A stretch of DNA of 64,000 bases, from NCBI GenBank assembly GCA_013396915.1, contig VWZL01000108.1, positions 124,001 to 188,000 on the forward strand. The letters run 5' to 3'. This document shows positions 38,485 to 51,020 of the stretch, piece after piece. Each line of letters starts with the position of its first letter. Positions within the stretch are counted from its first letter, which is position 1. Origin of the DNA: Stercorarius parasiticus. Lineage: Eukaryota > Chordata > Aves > Charadriiformes > Stercorariidae. The notes under the pieces were generated by a model. The model saw only the letters and a list, made by a program, of their open reading frames with translations, did no database searches and was not told the DNA's origin. Position numbers and translations under genes: made by a program.

Positions 38485-41400
38485 GCTCGCCAGGGCTTCA
38501 GCTGCTTTTACAGGCACAAACATCTACAGCGTTTGCCCGGGTAGCCTTTGGCTGTCGGAGTTTGGGGAGCTTTTAACTTTTTAGCGTCGCTGACTTCCAG
38601 CTTGCCACAGCCCACGGCAGTGTTGGACTGGACATACTGCTGGGGGCCGGGGGGAAACAAAAAAAAAAAAAAAACACCCAGCTTTTAATTTCAATTTGGG
38701 CTGAAAGTGCCATGAGAACAACTTTTGTCATGGTGCTTCAACACTTCCGGTTGTAGTGTTTGCTGGACTTATATCAAGGCTTTCATTTAAGAGCAGGCTT
38801 TTCCAACTTTTAGGTTTGTTACATCCATTGAATAAGAGTGTTCCCCAATCCACAGTTTAATTTAAAACTAAGTGGACTTGTTCCAAACTCCCAGGCAATT
38901 TCTGTGTAATTCCCCACCCCCAGAGCAAGTCTCTGCCTTGATTTGGCAGACGGGGCCCATTGACTGCTTGGGTCTCAGCTGGGGCTGCAGCTTGCAGCTC
39001 CTGCTCCAGGTTTGCACGTAAATCCAGTTCAGATTCTTCTCCTGTTTCCCGAGGAATGAGCTAAAAAAGTAATTTGTCTGGCACCATACACATTGCATCA
39101 TCTAACACCTACCATCTGTGACAATGAAAAGCACTGTGCGGCTGGTCCCAGCATGGGCAATTGCACCCACCTGGAGTCTTTTTTAGTAAAGTAAACTACT
39201 CCCTTCCATCCACACCTTGGCATCTTCTTTTCATCACACAGTTATGTGTTTAGTCCTGGCATGGCCGCTCAGGATTTGCACCACGGGCAGATTTAATGAC
39301 AGTGATGTAATTTAAAACAACTTTGATTTGCAGTCTAAAGTGGTGGCTGGAGCTGGAGTGAATATTCTTCCTAGCAGCTGGACAAGTGGAAATGAGCACT
39401 CAATAGTAAACTTCGTCTTCGTGTTTCAGAGCATGAAAACTGAATGGATCTTTGATAGGTAACTTGTACCTTCCTGAGGGCTTCTCAAGGAAATCCTGGC
39501 ATCACGGTGCCAAGCACCACAAACATCTAGAGGAAGACACTTTCCAGCAAAAAACACCTGGTAGTGGTCGACATTTCAAGCCCTCAGGGTTTCTCCATAT
39601 GACCACAATAGCACATTTCAGATGGTCAATCATGTCTGAGTAACAAAGAGAAAGTAGGAAAGATGACAAAGACTGATCCATAAATTCACCTTCACTGAAA
39701 CAAAACCAGACTGCACCGAAGTGGGTTAAGAGTTTTCTTCTTTTCCATAGAGAAAGCTGAGTCTTAGCTAAACACTGAAAACTTAACATTTTCAGCTTTT
39801 CAGAAAACAATGGAAACTTTCTGCAGAAAGCACCTGCTTTTCACAAAGATGTGCATGACATTAGAAGCCTCATTTGTCCACCAAATTTTAGAAGCAATGT
39901 CAACAGACAATCTTTGACCAAATTCGCTCACAGCTTTTCTCCATACCTAGTTTTCCATAGCTCAGAAATTAATTTCCTGAAGCTGAGTGTACACGCACAG
40001 TAACTAGTTTTCTGTGATACGGCTTGGGCTTTGACTCAGAAAGTCCAAAATAAAACTGCGTTCAAGGTTAACACAGCTGCTCAGAGGGCACATTGTGGTC
40101 TGAAGCACCTATAACTGACAAAAAGTATCTCAGTTTTCAATTGACAAAAGTAAATGTGTTTTAATCTTAATATTATTTCTGTCTCAATGGCACCTTGAGG
40201 CTTAACTGAGGTTTCCATTGCAATAAGCACTGTACAAATACAGAAAGATATTCTTTGCCCCAAATTGCCCACTGTGTTTGATGCCTTTGATATTCACAGA
40301 GTATAACACTTGAATTTCTTGACTGAACCTTTGCTATTGAGATAAAACTCGTAAAGACATAGGAGGAGGTGAGACGGTGAATACAGCAATCTTGGGAGGA
40401 CCAATGTAACTTCTTTTGCCAAGAGAAAGTCACCAACTGTATGTTGATCACAGCCTTAAAGATGCCTATTGCGCTGGTTCCCAGTGGGAAAGAACAGGAC
40501 ATCATGGAGAAAAGGGACAGATGGAAGAAAAGCTATGACGATTTACTTGACACAGTGATATTTCCCTTATTAAAAGAACTGTGAAGTTAGAGAGGTTTAT
40601 CTCCAGAACTTCTCTGATGTTTTGTTTTTCCTGACTTTGTTTTCCAGACAATGCTTTATTTCCTACGTGATGTCTGGAACTACAGCCTAATCTACATTTC
40701 TTGTGACATACAGAAAAATCCATACTGAAAAAACAGGTTTTGACTATTACCTTTCTAGTGTGGACACACAGCTAACCTAGAAAGGAGAATTTTTTGCAGA
40801 TTTCCAGTGACATCTTTAAAATCCTCAATTTTTGTTTACAGCTGCTGGTTCCACTGATCAAAAAGCAGAGGTGAGGAATGGACTGGCAGCTGTAGAAGTC
40901 CAATTTCAACTTTCATGTATCCTCTTTCCTACCCAAACCAAAAATTGGCAACCTAATGAAAAAGAGACACCACTGAATTTTCTTTTAAAAAGGGAGAGTG
41001 AAGGTTAGGGCTATAAGAAGTTATAAAAGGAATTCTGATTGATGCCACATGGAAATGCTCTCATAAACAATCCAAAAGTATTAGATCCCAATTAGAATCC
41101 CAGTTCAATCAGTAAATGTTCAAGGCAATTTTGGGGAAAGAACTCCCAGCGTTAGATATGGTTTGTGCCAAAATGTAGAAAACCACCCATAATAAATTTC
41201 CTCTTGCTGAGGTGGTGTGGGTTTTTTTCTTTGAAAATAACTAAATTTTCCTCCTGAAGCTGGGTTTTTCAGTACTGTTAGATAGTCATTGCACAAGCCA
41301 CCTGAAGGAGGTAGTTACTTGGATCTCATCAGCTTCTAACAGGAGTTTGCACTTTTTTCCAAAGACGCCCTTGAAAAATTCTGACTCTCAAGCTCAGACT

Positions 41401-43185
41401 ACAAAGTCAGAGGACAAGGCTTTATGCAATTTTCTCCCATGAAGCGCCTCACTGTTCTTGGTCCCACTGCTGAGCAGAATGAGGCTATACTTTTCAAAGA
41501 GCCAACATCACCCCTTGTGCACCAGTTAAAAGGTCAGCTTGGGCTGAGCTTGCTGTGTGTGTTTCAGATATGCTGTAAATATCAATTTCTTTCTCTCGCC
41601 CTCCCTAGCCATCAGCAACAGCAGCTCCAGGAAGATGTAACGTGATTCCAGGAAAGCAAAGAGGAGAACTCGACAATAATTTAAAGATTTTTTCACCTTT
41701 CGCTCCATTGTCGTTCCCGAGCTATTGAGCTGCCAAACCCTGGCAACTGAGTGCCCTGCATCCCCACTCCTGCGCTAAGATCAGATTTCCATTAGTGATA
41801 CTGAATTATTTAGTGAATGCACTGAAGATCGAAATCAACTACTACTGAGCTGTGTACCATCTCACTCTATCTTTCATTTCAAGCCTGCACAATGGCAGGC
41901 ATATTGTCACAGAGACTATCAATCCTATAATTAGAGTAGGAAAATCCATGGAGTTCAAAAATAATAATTCATATCTCACTCCCTAGTATTAAAGTAATTC
42001 AGTATATAAAAAATCGGTTTTCCCAGATGTATGTGGAAGAAGGCAAACAGAGAGCACAAACCCAGGAGAGTTATTCTTTCATGCACATATGCTAAAAACT
42101 TAAGATATTTGAAAACAAAGTCAGTGTCCCAGAACTTGGTCTTAAGCTTCAGTCACCAAACCATGAATACATGTTGTAACTTTACACATTTGACTGATTC
42201 TATTTTCTAGAAGGGGATTAAAGCTCTTGTGCTCAAAATTATTCATGTGCATACATCTGCATGTTGCAGTTTGAAATCCACAAATATAATGCGACACAGC
42301 AGGCCCCTCCAGATCCCCAGCATTTAAAAGACTGCTGTTCATATGTTGGCTTCTCTCACTATTTTCTTCCTTTGTGCTGGCAATCCTGGGAATGGAAGTC
42401 CTACATATCCAGGATTTGAAGACTATTTTATGTATAAAAAAAAAATCTTAGCTATGGTAAAAAAATTCCTGCTTTGGGTACACCATCACTTTTTTTTCCC
42501 CTCTTCAAATAAACATATTCATTTCACTCTGGTTTTACAGTTTGGGGTGAAGTATAAACCAAAACAAAAACGCATTTAATTTTGATGGGCTGAGCAAAAG
42601 CTACCAGCTTCTAGAGTTTTCTCACTATGTATTTTTGGGTAAAAATCAAAGCAAAATGCAGAAACAAAATGTTCTTCCATTGAAACAGAACCAATGAAGT
42701 TGATATTTTGATTTGGTTTCAAACTTCTGGCAGAAAATTACTGAACAAATAGAAGGCAAATTTCCTTTTCAGTTTCTCTTAGGAAGAATTTGATTTGCTA
42801 ATACCTATTTTTTCTCAAAGCACTATACCCACATGCCTAACTACTCTATGAAAGGACTGGCTTTAGAAGTAGAGAAGGGAGTATTTATAATCCCACCAAA
42901 TCAGTCCTTGATACTTCATTAAGACAGTCAGCTAGTATCAGTCATAGTACTAAATAGCTTTCCCCTAGACACTGGACTGAAATGGGCAATTTTATTTGCC
43001 CAGTGACAAGCCAGCGATAACAAATTTGAGGCGCTAACTACATAGCAGACAAGTGACTGGAAAATTAAAAGGATTCCAACCCTGTGCCTATGAGCTGAAC
43101 CATAACACAACACCATTTTCCAGTTAAAGGTAAAACAACGGTAACCACATTTTGAAATACATAATCAGTACCTTTCCTTCTGTTT
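38485..43185. other. Unique non-coding DNA, inferred upstream flank of the promoter
   Basis: No supported exon. A 15-base A run at about 38660-38674 follows a G-rich stretch. Minus-strand open frames at 39502-39810 and 40173-40505 (102 and 110 codons) show no domain and have composition typical of chance frames in AT-rich DNA. No recognisable repeat was seen. Confidence 0.5.
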
Positions 43186-43191
43186 ATATAA

Positions 43192-43844
43192 TGCTGTGGT
43201 TTGGGACAGGTTGGCCGATGACAAGATGACAGATGCTCTCCCCCACCTTTCGCTCTAAGGAGAGGAAGGAGATAAAGAGAGTTATAAGTTTAGAGGAAAA
43301 ACTAAACTACTTTAATTAAATATTAATATTAAAATAAAAAGAATTTAATGAAATAGATGATACAATATAAATACATATATATAAAACTGGATCAAGTTCC
43401 TAGGAAGATGTCACTGTGAAAGTTCCAGACTGGACTCAGTGACAAATGGGAACTGGAACACACTGACCAGGATCAAAAGGTAGATGAGCTCACAGGGTCC
43501 TCCTCAGATGTCAGTCGTTGAAGAAAGAGAGCCATTGAAGAAACAGTCCATTGAAGAAGAACCCACCGGAGAAGATCCAAAGACAAAGAACCAACAGAAA
43601 AGAGCAAAAGACAAAGAGCCAACCTGGCCCCTTTGCTCCCTCAGCTTTTATACTGAGCGTGGCAGATGGGGATGGAACACCCGATTGGTCAGTTTGGGTC
43701 ACTTGTCCTGTCCACTCCTCCCCACAGGTGCAACCCGTCCACAAGGTAAGCAACCAACTCAGCTGACCCTGGTTGCCACAGCAACAAGAGCAAGAGCCTC
43801 TCACTGAGCAGAAAGTTGTCTCTGCTCCACCCCAAACCAGGACA
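43192..43844 (-). mobile_element. Solo LTR of an ERVL-type endogenous retrovirus
   Basis: A complete 653-base LTR. On the minus strand it begins TGTCCTGGTTTGGGGTGGAG and ends CCCAAACCACAGCA, so it has the TG...CA termini. It is flanked by a perfect 5-base target duplication TATAA at 43187-43191 and 43845-43849. Five-base duplications are typical of class III (ERVL-like) and some class I elements. A TATA box (TATAAAAG, reverse, 43645-43652) marks its promoter. There is no internal region and no second LTR beside it, so it is a solo LTR left by recombination. Internal short duplications lie just downstream of the TATA box. Confidence 0.88.
43517..43623. repeat. Short tandem duplications inside the LTR
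   Basis: A nine-base word RTTGAAGAA occurs at 43517, 43534 and 43550 (16-17 base period), and AAAGACAAAGARCCAAC occurs at 43579-43595 and 43607-43623 (28-base period). The related LTR at 50.5 kb lacks this expansion, which accounts for much of the length difference between the two. Confidence 0.75.
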
Positions 43845-43849
43845 TATAA

Positions 43850-46800
43850 TTAACAGAAAGATTTCTTCATATATTTCCTTAAGAATTAATTACTACTATT
43901 GTGGAGAGTGACCATTAGGACACTCCCTGCATCCATGGTATGATGCAAGCAACACAACTCTGAGCTGAAAGTATGAACAAAGAAGAAATTCCACAGATCA
44001 AAATGTTCTTTTACCTTTTAAAATTATTTCTTTATCAATTGGTAAAGGGTTCACCTGTGTAATTATAATGATGCTAGACTTCACATTCAAAGACAAATAT
44101 AAGTGGTTTTGACAAGTTTTCCTTATGTGCAATCAAATGATGAGATGTTCTCCTTCAGTACAAGTGCAGAACAGACAGCTAAATCCTCAATTATGAATTT
44201 TAGTGAAATCACAGCAACAAAAGAAACACTGAGAATATAATATTGACAAGTAATTATCAAACATGTTCAGAAATACCATTACCGAGAATTCTTTATAGCT
44301 GGCTCTTCCAAGACTTTAGTGGCTCAGCCTCAGTCCCCAGTTGAGCTCATCAGCTCACTCTTTCAATGGTTACAGTATAAGTTTGCATACACTAACAGCG
44401 GTTTTTTACTTCACTTTAGCTATTAGCACTCACTGTAGTAAAGTCAAGTCCGCACTGAGACTGACAGTTGTTAAAGAAACAGCAACTCATCCACTCATCC
44501 ATAAAATAGGACATAATAAAATTCAGGCCCTAAAAATGGTTGCTCCTGAGGATGATAAGGTTGCAAAGCTCTTCAGGTGATAGCTTCCTGGCTAGATATT
44601 TTCACATAAAAAAATTAAAAGTGAAATCGTATTAAGGTTAAGTAGTATCCTTTCCCTGCTACTATTTTTAGAAATAACTATAACAAATGGGAAATTTATG
44701 ACATATATAATGCATAGATATAGACACACACACACACACAAATGAGAAATCAACATAAAGGCCTGTTGTTAGAAACATAGGAACTGGAAGACGAACAGCT
44801 ATAACCTGTGCATGTGCAATACCTCATTAGTTAATGTAACGGCCATGACTTTCCCCCCATAAGAACAAAATTAGATACATCTGTTCTTAACTTATTGGCA
44901 ATTTCTTGCTTGAGATTTGAGCCAGTTCCATGGCCCTCATAAAGCACAATACATCTTTGATGGAAACTCCTGTGGGATGCTATTGACTTCAACGTCAGCT
45001 TGATCTAGGTTTTCACGCTCAGGAGTTTAACAAAACATGGCATCATCATTCACAGACCTAGACCTGGACTGGTTGTTATTAAAAAAATAATGAACACATT
45101 AAAACCCTTTAACATTCACATTAAACATATCATACTGATGTCGAAGTGTGGGGACTACTATGGGCAATGCTAGCACTTCTTGCTAAATGATATAAGTTTT
45201 TCCCCAAAGACCAAGTTCCCAGCATTATGTGATTGCATTAAACACGCAGTTTTTTGAATAGGGAAAAGTGTACAAGAAAACAATGGGGAGAAAGTCCTGA
45301 TTCTTCCACTCCTGCTTTTTTTAAAGGAAAAGTTCAGAATGTAAATGTTAAAAAGCTGTTAAAAAAATCGAAAGTTAATAAAAACATTCAGAATATGTGT
45401 TAAAATCTATAACATATATATTATAATATATAATGCGTATAAATGTTTAAAATTTGGAACCTGTCTCACAAAGTCTTTTTTTTTTCACATTTTTAATTCT
45501 TGAAACTGTCAATATAGTGAGAAAGACTTAAGAAAATAGCCATACTTACATGTTGTTTTCTTTTGTTTTCTTTTCCAGAATATTCTTCACTTCAGTGGTT
45601 CCTTCTGCACACCAGGAATTAGAAGGGGGGAAGAACACAGGAGAAGGTGTCTTCCTGTGCAGCATATGTTCTGACGTTACTCAAACAAACCTAATTTTAG
45701 GCTCATTTTAACAAAACCACTATAGCTATTGCTGGTAATCATTTTGTCTATACTATTCATTTTTAGAGTGAAATTATGGAGATTTTAAGAGGAGGGGAGT
45801 CTGATCAAACGCACTTGGTTCTACTTTGAGGAGCAGGAATAATCAGGCTAACTCTGTACAATCCACAGTTCTGTTGGTCTTTGGGATTATGATTTCTACT
45901 GGGAAATGGGTAGGGAGCAGAGTCTTATCCTCAGTCTTCTGAGATCCATCAGGAACTTTGTGCCTTTTGAAGATCCCATGATCTTTTAATATTATATATG
46001 CAATGTTTAAAACAAAGGAACACAATCTTAGCTAAGGTCTGTAGTCTCTTTTGTCCTAATTTTAGTATTAATGATAATTAGTGTACACCATTATTGATAC
46101 GATATTAATGGGCTTGCAGAACCTAAGAGAATGGATGAAGTTGTACTTCAGTAGCAATATTATCGCTTTTTCAATTTGCATTTTAACAGTACAAGAGATT
46201 GCATATACTTCTACTTAAAGGTCTTCAGAAATGTTTTTGCCTCCTCAGGCTATTTCTTTTCCAATTATGCAGGCTAAACGCTAAGATAGTGCAAAGTAGA
46301 CCTTTCCAAACAGTTAGATTGAGCTCTGTCTCCCTCTCTGCATCTCCACCGTCTTCAGCAGTCTTCCCACTCTCTTTAAATAACCTGCATCCTGCTCTTC
46401 ATCTGAATGATGCTAATATAAGATCCTATTAGGACAGTGTAAATAATGCATATCTAGAAATTGTACCATCGTCAAGGAGTTGAAAGCAGCAACACAAGAT
46501 TTGCGTTAAGAACCACTGTTAACTGCCTAAAGGCAGTATGATATTTAATGAAATGTTCGCAATATTTAAAAAAATGCTCATGCTCCCGGTATAATTTGCC
46601 TATTTACGTTTCCTCCATCATATTTTTTCAGAAGGTAGAAAACATGAGTCTTTAACGAGGAGTTTGTATGAGTCTATGACCCTGTATCACTGTTGTTGTC
46701 TGAACTCTTTCTTTAGTGACATGTTTTAGATTTTGATTAAGTTTTTTTTTCTTTTTTCCTGTTTTTTTTCCTTTTTTCTGTGACATCTGTTTTGTTTCAG

Positions 46801-49475
46801 CTGTCTGGGATAGGAAATGAGGAGCACTTTCATAGTCAGATTGCCTGTCATTGCTCTAGCATCTACAGGTACCACATTTTCCAGCTGAAATATTGTTTTG
46901 GAATGTTGTAAAATGATACTCCCTTTATGTCTCAAACTATTCCTACAGTGTTGATCAAAAAACTGAGAAACACCTAATTTTGAAGCATAGTCATAGGACC
47001 AGGTCACAAGTGTAATTCAATGCTCTTTATATAATGTTTTTCCCCTGGTTGTTCTGATGATGAAAGAAGTACCGGGAATTTATGAACTTGTTCAGCAAGT
47101 GTGCTTTTTGTGGGTTTTTTTTATGCATGAAATTGAAAAGTAAAGATGGGAGAAGTCCTTGCAAACTGATATCCTACCTGATCTGGCCAGGAAAAGGTCA
47201 TCCTTTATGGAGTCCTGGTTTATTAACAGGGATAACATTTTTATTCAATCCTATATGAACCCTCACAGCTGGGTTTTCCCCCACAGCCTGTCTAATACTC
47301 AGATACGTTCTGTAAGGAATGCCCCAATCAGACTGTAGGCAGACATGCATTCAAACTCTACTCACTGTGGCGCCTGTTCTCACCTATGATTTTCTCCAGA
47401 AACATCATAAGCCAGCTGCGTGAGTGAGTCAGAAAAATTACCTAGCACTATGCTAGAAGAATTGATCTAGGAAGGGGGGTTAAGGCAAATTTTGCTGGGT
47501 TAACTGTCATTAAAGAAAAAAAAAAAGCATGACAGGTAAATCCATTGGAATCTGCACCTTCTCAGGCTGTGATAACAATGTGTTCAGAAAACTTCAAGAT
47601 CGCAGGTGCTCAGATTCACTCAACATCAAGCTATCGCTCAAGGTGTCACAAAACTGTTATTGATTCAAACTCTCCTCTGATTACAACTTTTCAAAATTCA
47701 AATCTCACCTACTAAGATTATTGAACAGAATTTGAGAAAGGCCAACAACACTGTTTTAACATTCAGGTGCTTTGTTATTTGGGACAGTTGAGAAGAGAAA
47801 GAGCGCTGAATCTGGAACCACTTCAGAATACAGACCACTGTAAAGCTCAGGCTGTCTAAAAAATGAAGACAAATTAAAGAAAATGGAAAGTGATTTCCTG
47901 TTCCCTATGTGCAGAATTACTTCACCAACATTGTGAAAACTCTAACATTCATAACTGTAAAAGTCATTAACCAAATGTCCTCCGGCTTGAATAAGTTTTG
48001 TTTCTTACATTTCATCAATACTTAAGACATGGGACAAGACTGAACTGCTATTTTTGACCACCATTCTTGTTCCAAATTTGGCATTATGACCTCTGAAAAG
48101 CATTTGCTTAATTAACATATAAAGCAGATTAAATTAGTCAATTCTGCTCAAGGTTTGTTTCTTTGTGGTGGAGAGCAGTTTTTTGCGATTTTTTTTTTTT
48201 AATTAATACTTCAGAGTGACAGCTAAGAATGGACATAGTTATTTCAGGTAGATGAGTTTGAAAGTTTGAGACAAATGAAAAAAGGTGGCTTAGAACAGCA
48301 GCTCTACCTTAAGTATAATTAGTTTTTTTCTATTGCTATTAATTACTGTAGCACATTTCATCTGAGAACCAAAAGCTTCATCAATATTATTGCCTGCTGT
48401 ATACTGGCAGTAAAATTGATGGCTAAGACAAGTTAAATTCAGCATTTACTTTTTTTTTTTTTTAATTACTAAGTGAAATAAATGCTGAGTCTAAGTTCAA
48501 GGCCCTGGATGCTAGCTTGCCTCTGTGTGTGTATGTATAGGACACAAACTGGACACTCTCTGCCTCCAGAGTTTCAGCCCATGCATAGTGCCCGCTTCGA
48601 TCCCACGACAAACAGCAGTAGCACAGCTTGCTCTTTTGGCTTGTGGCTGCACCAGACCTCATTAGACTCCTTTATTTCATGGTTACTCAAGAACACGATG
48701 ACAAGAAAATGACTGAAAGACAGCAGTGGCTGAGGCCTGAGTCAGATTGCTGTACTGTATCTACAGCATGACACCTGCATAGGAACCTACACCCCATACC
48801 CTTGTGGCAGGAAGATGAGGAATTACTTACCTGCTTGCCTGGAAATTGCATTTGCTTCTTCCAGTCAAGCACATTGCTTCTCCATGGCCGCAATTAGGTA
48901 AGCATGAACACAGCTGTACCCTGGAGCAGATCATTTTTTAACTGTTATGCTTAGTTCACACTGAGATAAAACCATTTTGTTGTTGTTGCTGGCCAGTACG
49001 CTGGTATTTGAACTTGTGGGGTAAGCAACTCTGTCTTATTCTATGGCCTAACAGAGGACACGAGCCCTAGACCAGGCTCTGCAATGCTTTTCAACACTAC
49101 GCTCAGTTTAAAAGGGACAGAATAAAAACAAAACAAACGAGAAAACATTTCCATATCTATTGTTTCAGGGGTTCAGAATAAGACTTTTGCCTGGTGTCGT
49201 GTGTATCAATGGAAAGAATGTGTCAGGGCTGCAGGCTGTCCCCTCCTTCTCCTCCCAGTTTCCATTTAAAGGCCCAACACATTTCAGAAGAACAAATCTG
49301 TTTCCTATTTTCTGCACAATAGGGATGCAACTTTTAGCTTCAGGGGACAAAAAAACCCAACAACTCAAAGCAAAGTGCATAAGTTCATGAAACAACCCTC
49401 AGCACAAGAGAGACTGGAGAAACTAGAAATTTCAATAGGAGACACATAGCACAATAAAATTTGCCAGATGTTAAG
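43850..49475. other. Unique AT-rich non-coding DNA
   Basis: No exon recognised. Simple sequences: an (AC)n tract at 44724-44740, a TA-rich patch at about 45411-45440, a T/C-rich tract at 46741-46780, an A tract near 47515-47525, and T tracts near 48190-48200 and 48451-48463. No retroviral internal sequence was found between the two LTRs, which argues against a rearranged provirus. Confidence 0.5.
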
Positions 49476-49479
49476 TTAA

Positions 49480-49705
49480 TGTAGTAGGAGCCAGGGGACT
49501 TGCAGGTCTGTTCTTTTTTTCTAGCAGTTATTTCCTGGGTGTCTTTGAGTAAGTGAAATAAACTTATCCTTAGGTGGCTGTGGTGTGTTCAGTCCCTGAC
49601 TCTAGGAGTCACACACATTTTGTGTTGCCTCAGATTACCAAAGTGGGGGCAATAATAGTCCATTTGTCTATTCATCCTCCCAGGTCCTTACAGCAAGTAC
49701 TTTTT
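49480..49705 (-). mobile_element. Degraded MIR-like SINE (tentative)
   Basis: Three words in the right order match the reverse complement of MIR: GGAGCCAGGGGACTTGCAGG, then GGGTGTCTTTGAGTAAGT (compare GTGTGACCTTGGGCAAGT), then TTGCCTCAGATTACC and GGGGGCAATAATAGTCC (compare GCCTCAGTTTCC and GGGGATAATAATAGTACC). An extra stretch separates the second and third blocks. The match is weak at the edges and could be coincidence. Confidence 0.4.
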
Positions 49706-50488
49706 TCTTTTTTTCTATTTTTATATAAACCCAAGGAAGGCCTTGATAAGACCTAAATAATGATCCTAAACACAAGGATCTGACCCTGAACACCCTGACC
49801 CAAGTTCAAAGTTGACCCTGGTTTGAGTGTTGGGTTGAACCAGATGTCCTCACCAAACCAAATTGGCCTATGTTTGTATTTCTACAGCAGTAGAAATTCA
49901 GTGTGTGTTTTAATAAGCACATAGGTTTGTCATGAAAGTCTGCACATTGCCAAACTGCAGCTTTGGGATCCAGACAGCTTTCTACAGTTCCTAAAGGCTT
50001 CTTGTGGGAGGTTACTCATGGTGACTCCCACATCCATCTTGGGTTCAGCAGGCTCATAGATCTGTGTACAGTTGGTGAGCCATAACGCATCTCTCACATT
50101 AAACAGGAGGTGCAGTTAAGCATTTTTCTGATGTGAGATACCTAGGAACAGCAAAGACAATTGTGAAGGCAATCAGTCACTAAGTGAGAGCTAGTCCCTT
50201 CCTTCCCCCCCCACATAACTGTGGGTAGAGTAGCTAGAGATTCTCTGACTTGGAAAGGCTTTGAGCAAGTCTCCCAGTAGCGGCAGACCTGGAAACCTTG
50301 ATGTCCTGTTTTGAGGTAAAACAGAACAAATTTCTCTTCTAACTGCACTCTCTGGAATCAATGGCATATTTTTCAGTGTCTGCCTCTAGCAGATAACGTC
50401 TGATGTTTATAGTTAGTACCAAGGAATGGTATGCAGAGAGGCCCTTGCTTATCCTTATTGTTATAACAGCCAAGCGAACTTTGTTATA

Positions 50489-51015
50489 TGTCCTGTTGGA
50501 GGGTCGGAAGCAGAAGACGGTAGAGGGTTGCACCTGTGAGGAAGAGCAGACAGAACAGATGACCCAAAATTGATCAACGGGGTATTCCATCCCGTCTGCA
50601 TCATGCTCAGTATAAAAGCTGAGGGATCAAAGGGGTCAGTCTCTTTTTTCAATGGCCAGCATCTGAGGAGGACTCTGTTTGTCTGCCTTTGATCCTGATC
50701 CTTGTGTTCCTGAATCCGGATCTGGAATCCACTTCCCATCGATCACTGAGTCCAGTCTGGGACTTTCCCAGTGCCTGCCAGTGACGTGATTCTCATCCTG
50801 GAAGCTCAATACTGGTTTTGTACATATTGTATTTATTTCATTGTTTTCTCATTAATATTATTATATTTTCTTTTTACTATTAATATTTCATTAGTTTAAT
50901 TTCTTTTCAACGCATAAGTGTCTCTCTCTGTTATTCTCTCTCCTCTTTGAACGAGGAGAGGTTAAAGAAAGCATTTTTTGTTCATTTAGTGGCCTACCCA
51001 GCCCAAACCACAACA
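50489..51015 (+). mobile_element. Solo LTR, same family as the 43.2 kb copy
   Basis: A 527-base LTR starting TGTCCTGTTGGAGGGTC and ending AGCCCAAACCACAACA. It shares with the 43.2 kb copy the termini, the CTCAGTATAAAAGCTGAGGG TATA region (TATAAAAG at 50611-50618), the CACTGAGTCCAGTCTGGGA block, the AT-rich middle and the GAGGAGAGG...AAAG end. Direct target duplication is not clear (TTATA before, CTTAA after). It has no internal region. The orientation is opposite to the first copy. Confidence 0.82.
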
Positions 51016-51020
51016 CTTAA

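Noticed and set aside
43845..50488. Internal provirus between the two LTRs
   Set aside because: The LTRs are inverted, not direct, the left copy has its own target duplication, and no gag, pol or env-like sequence was seen between them.
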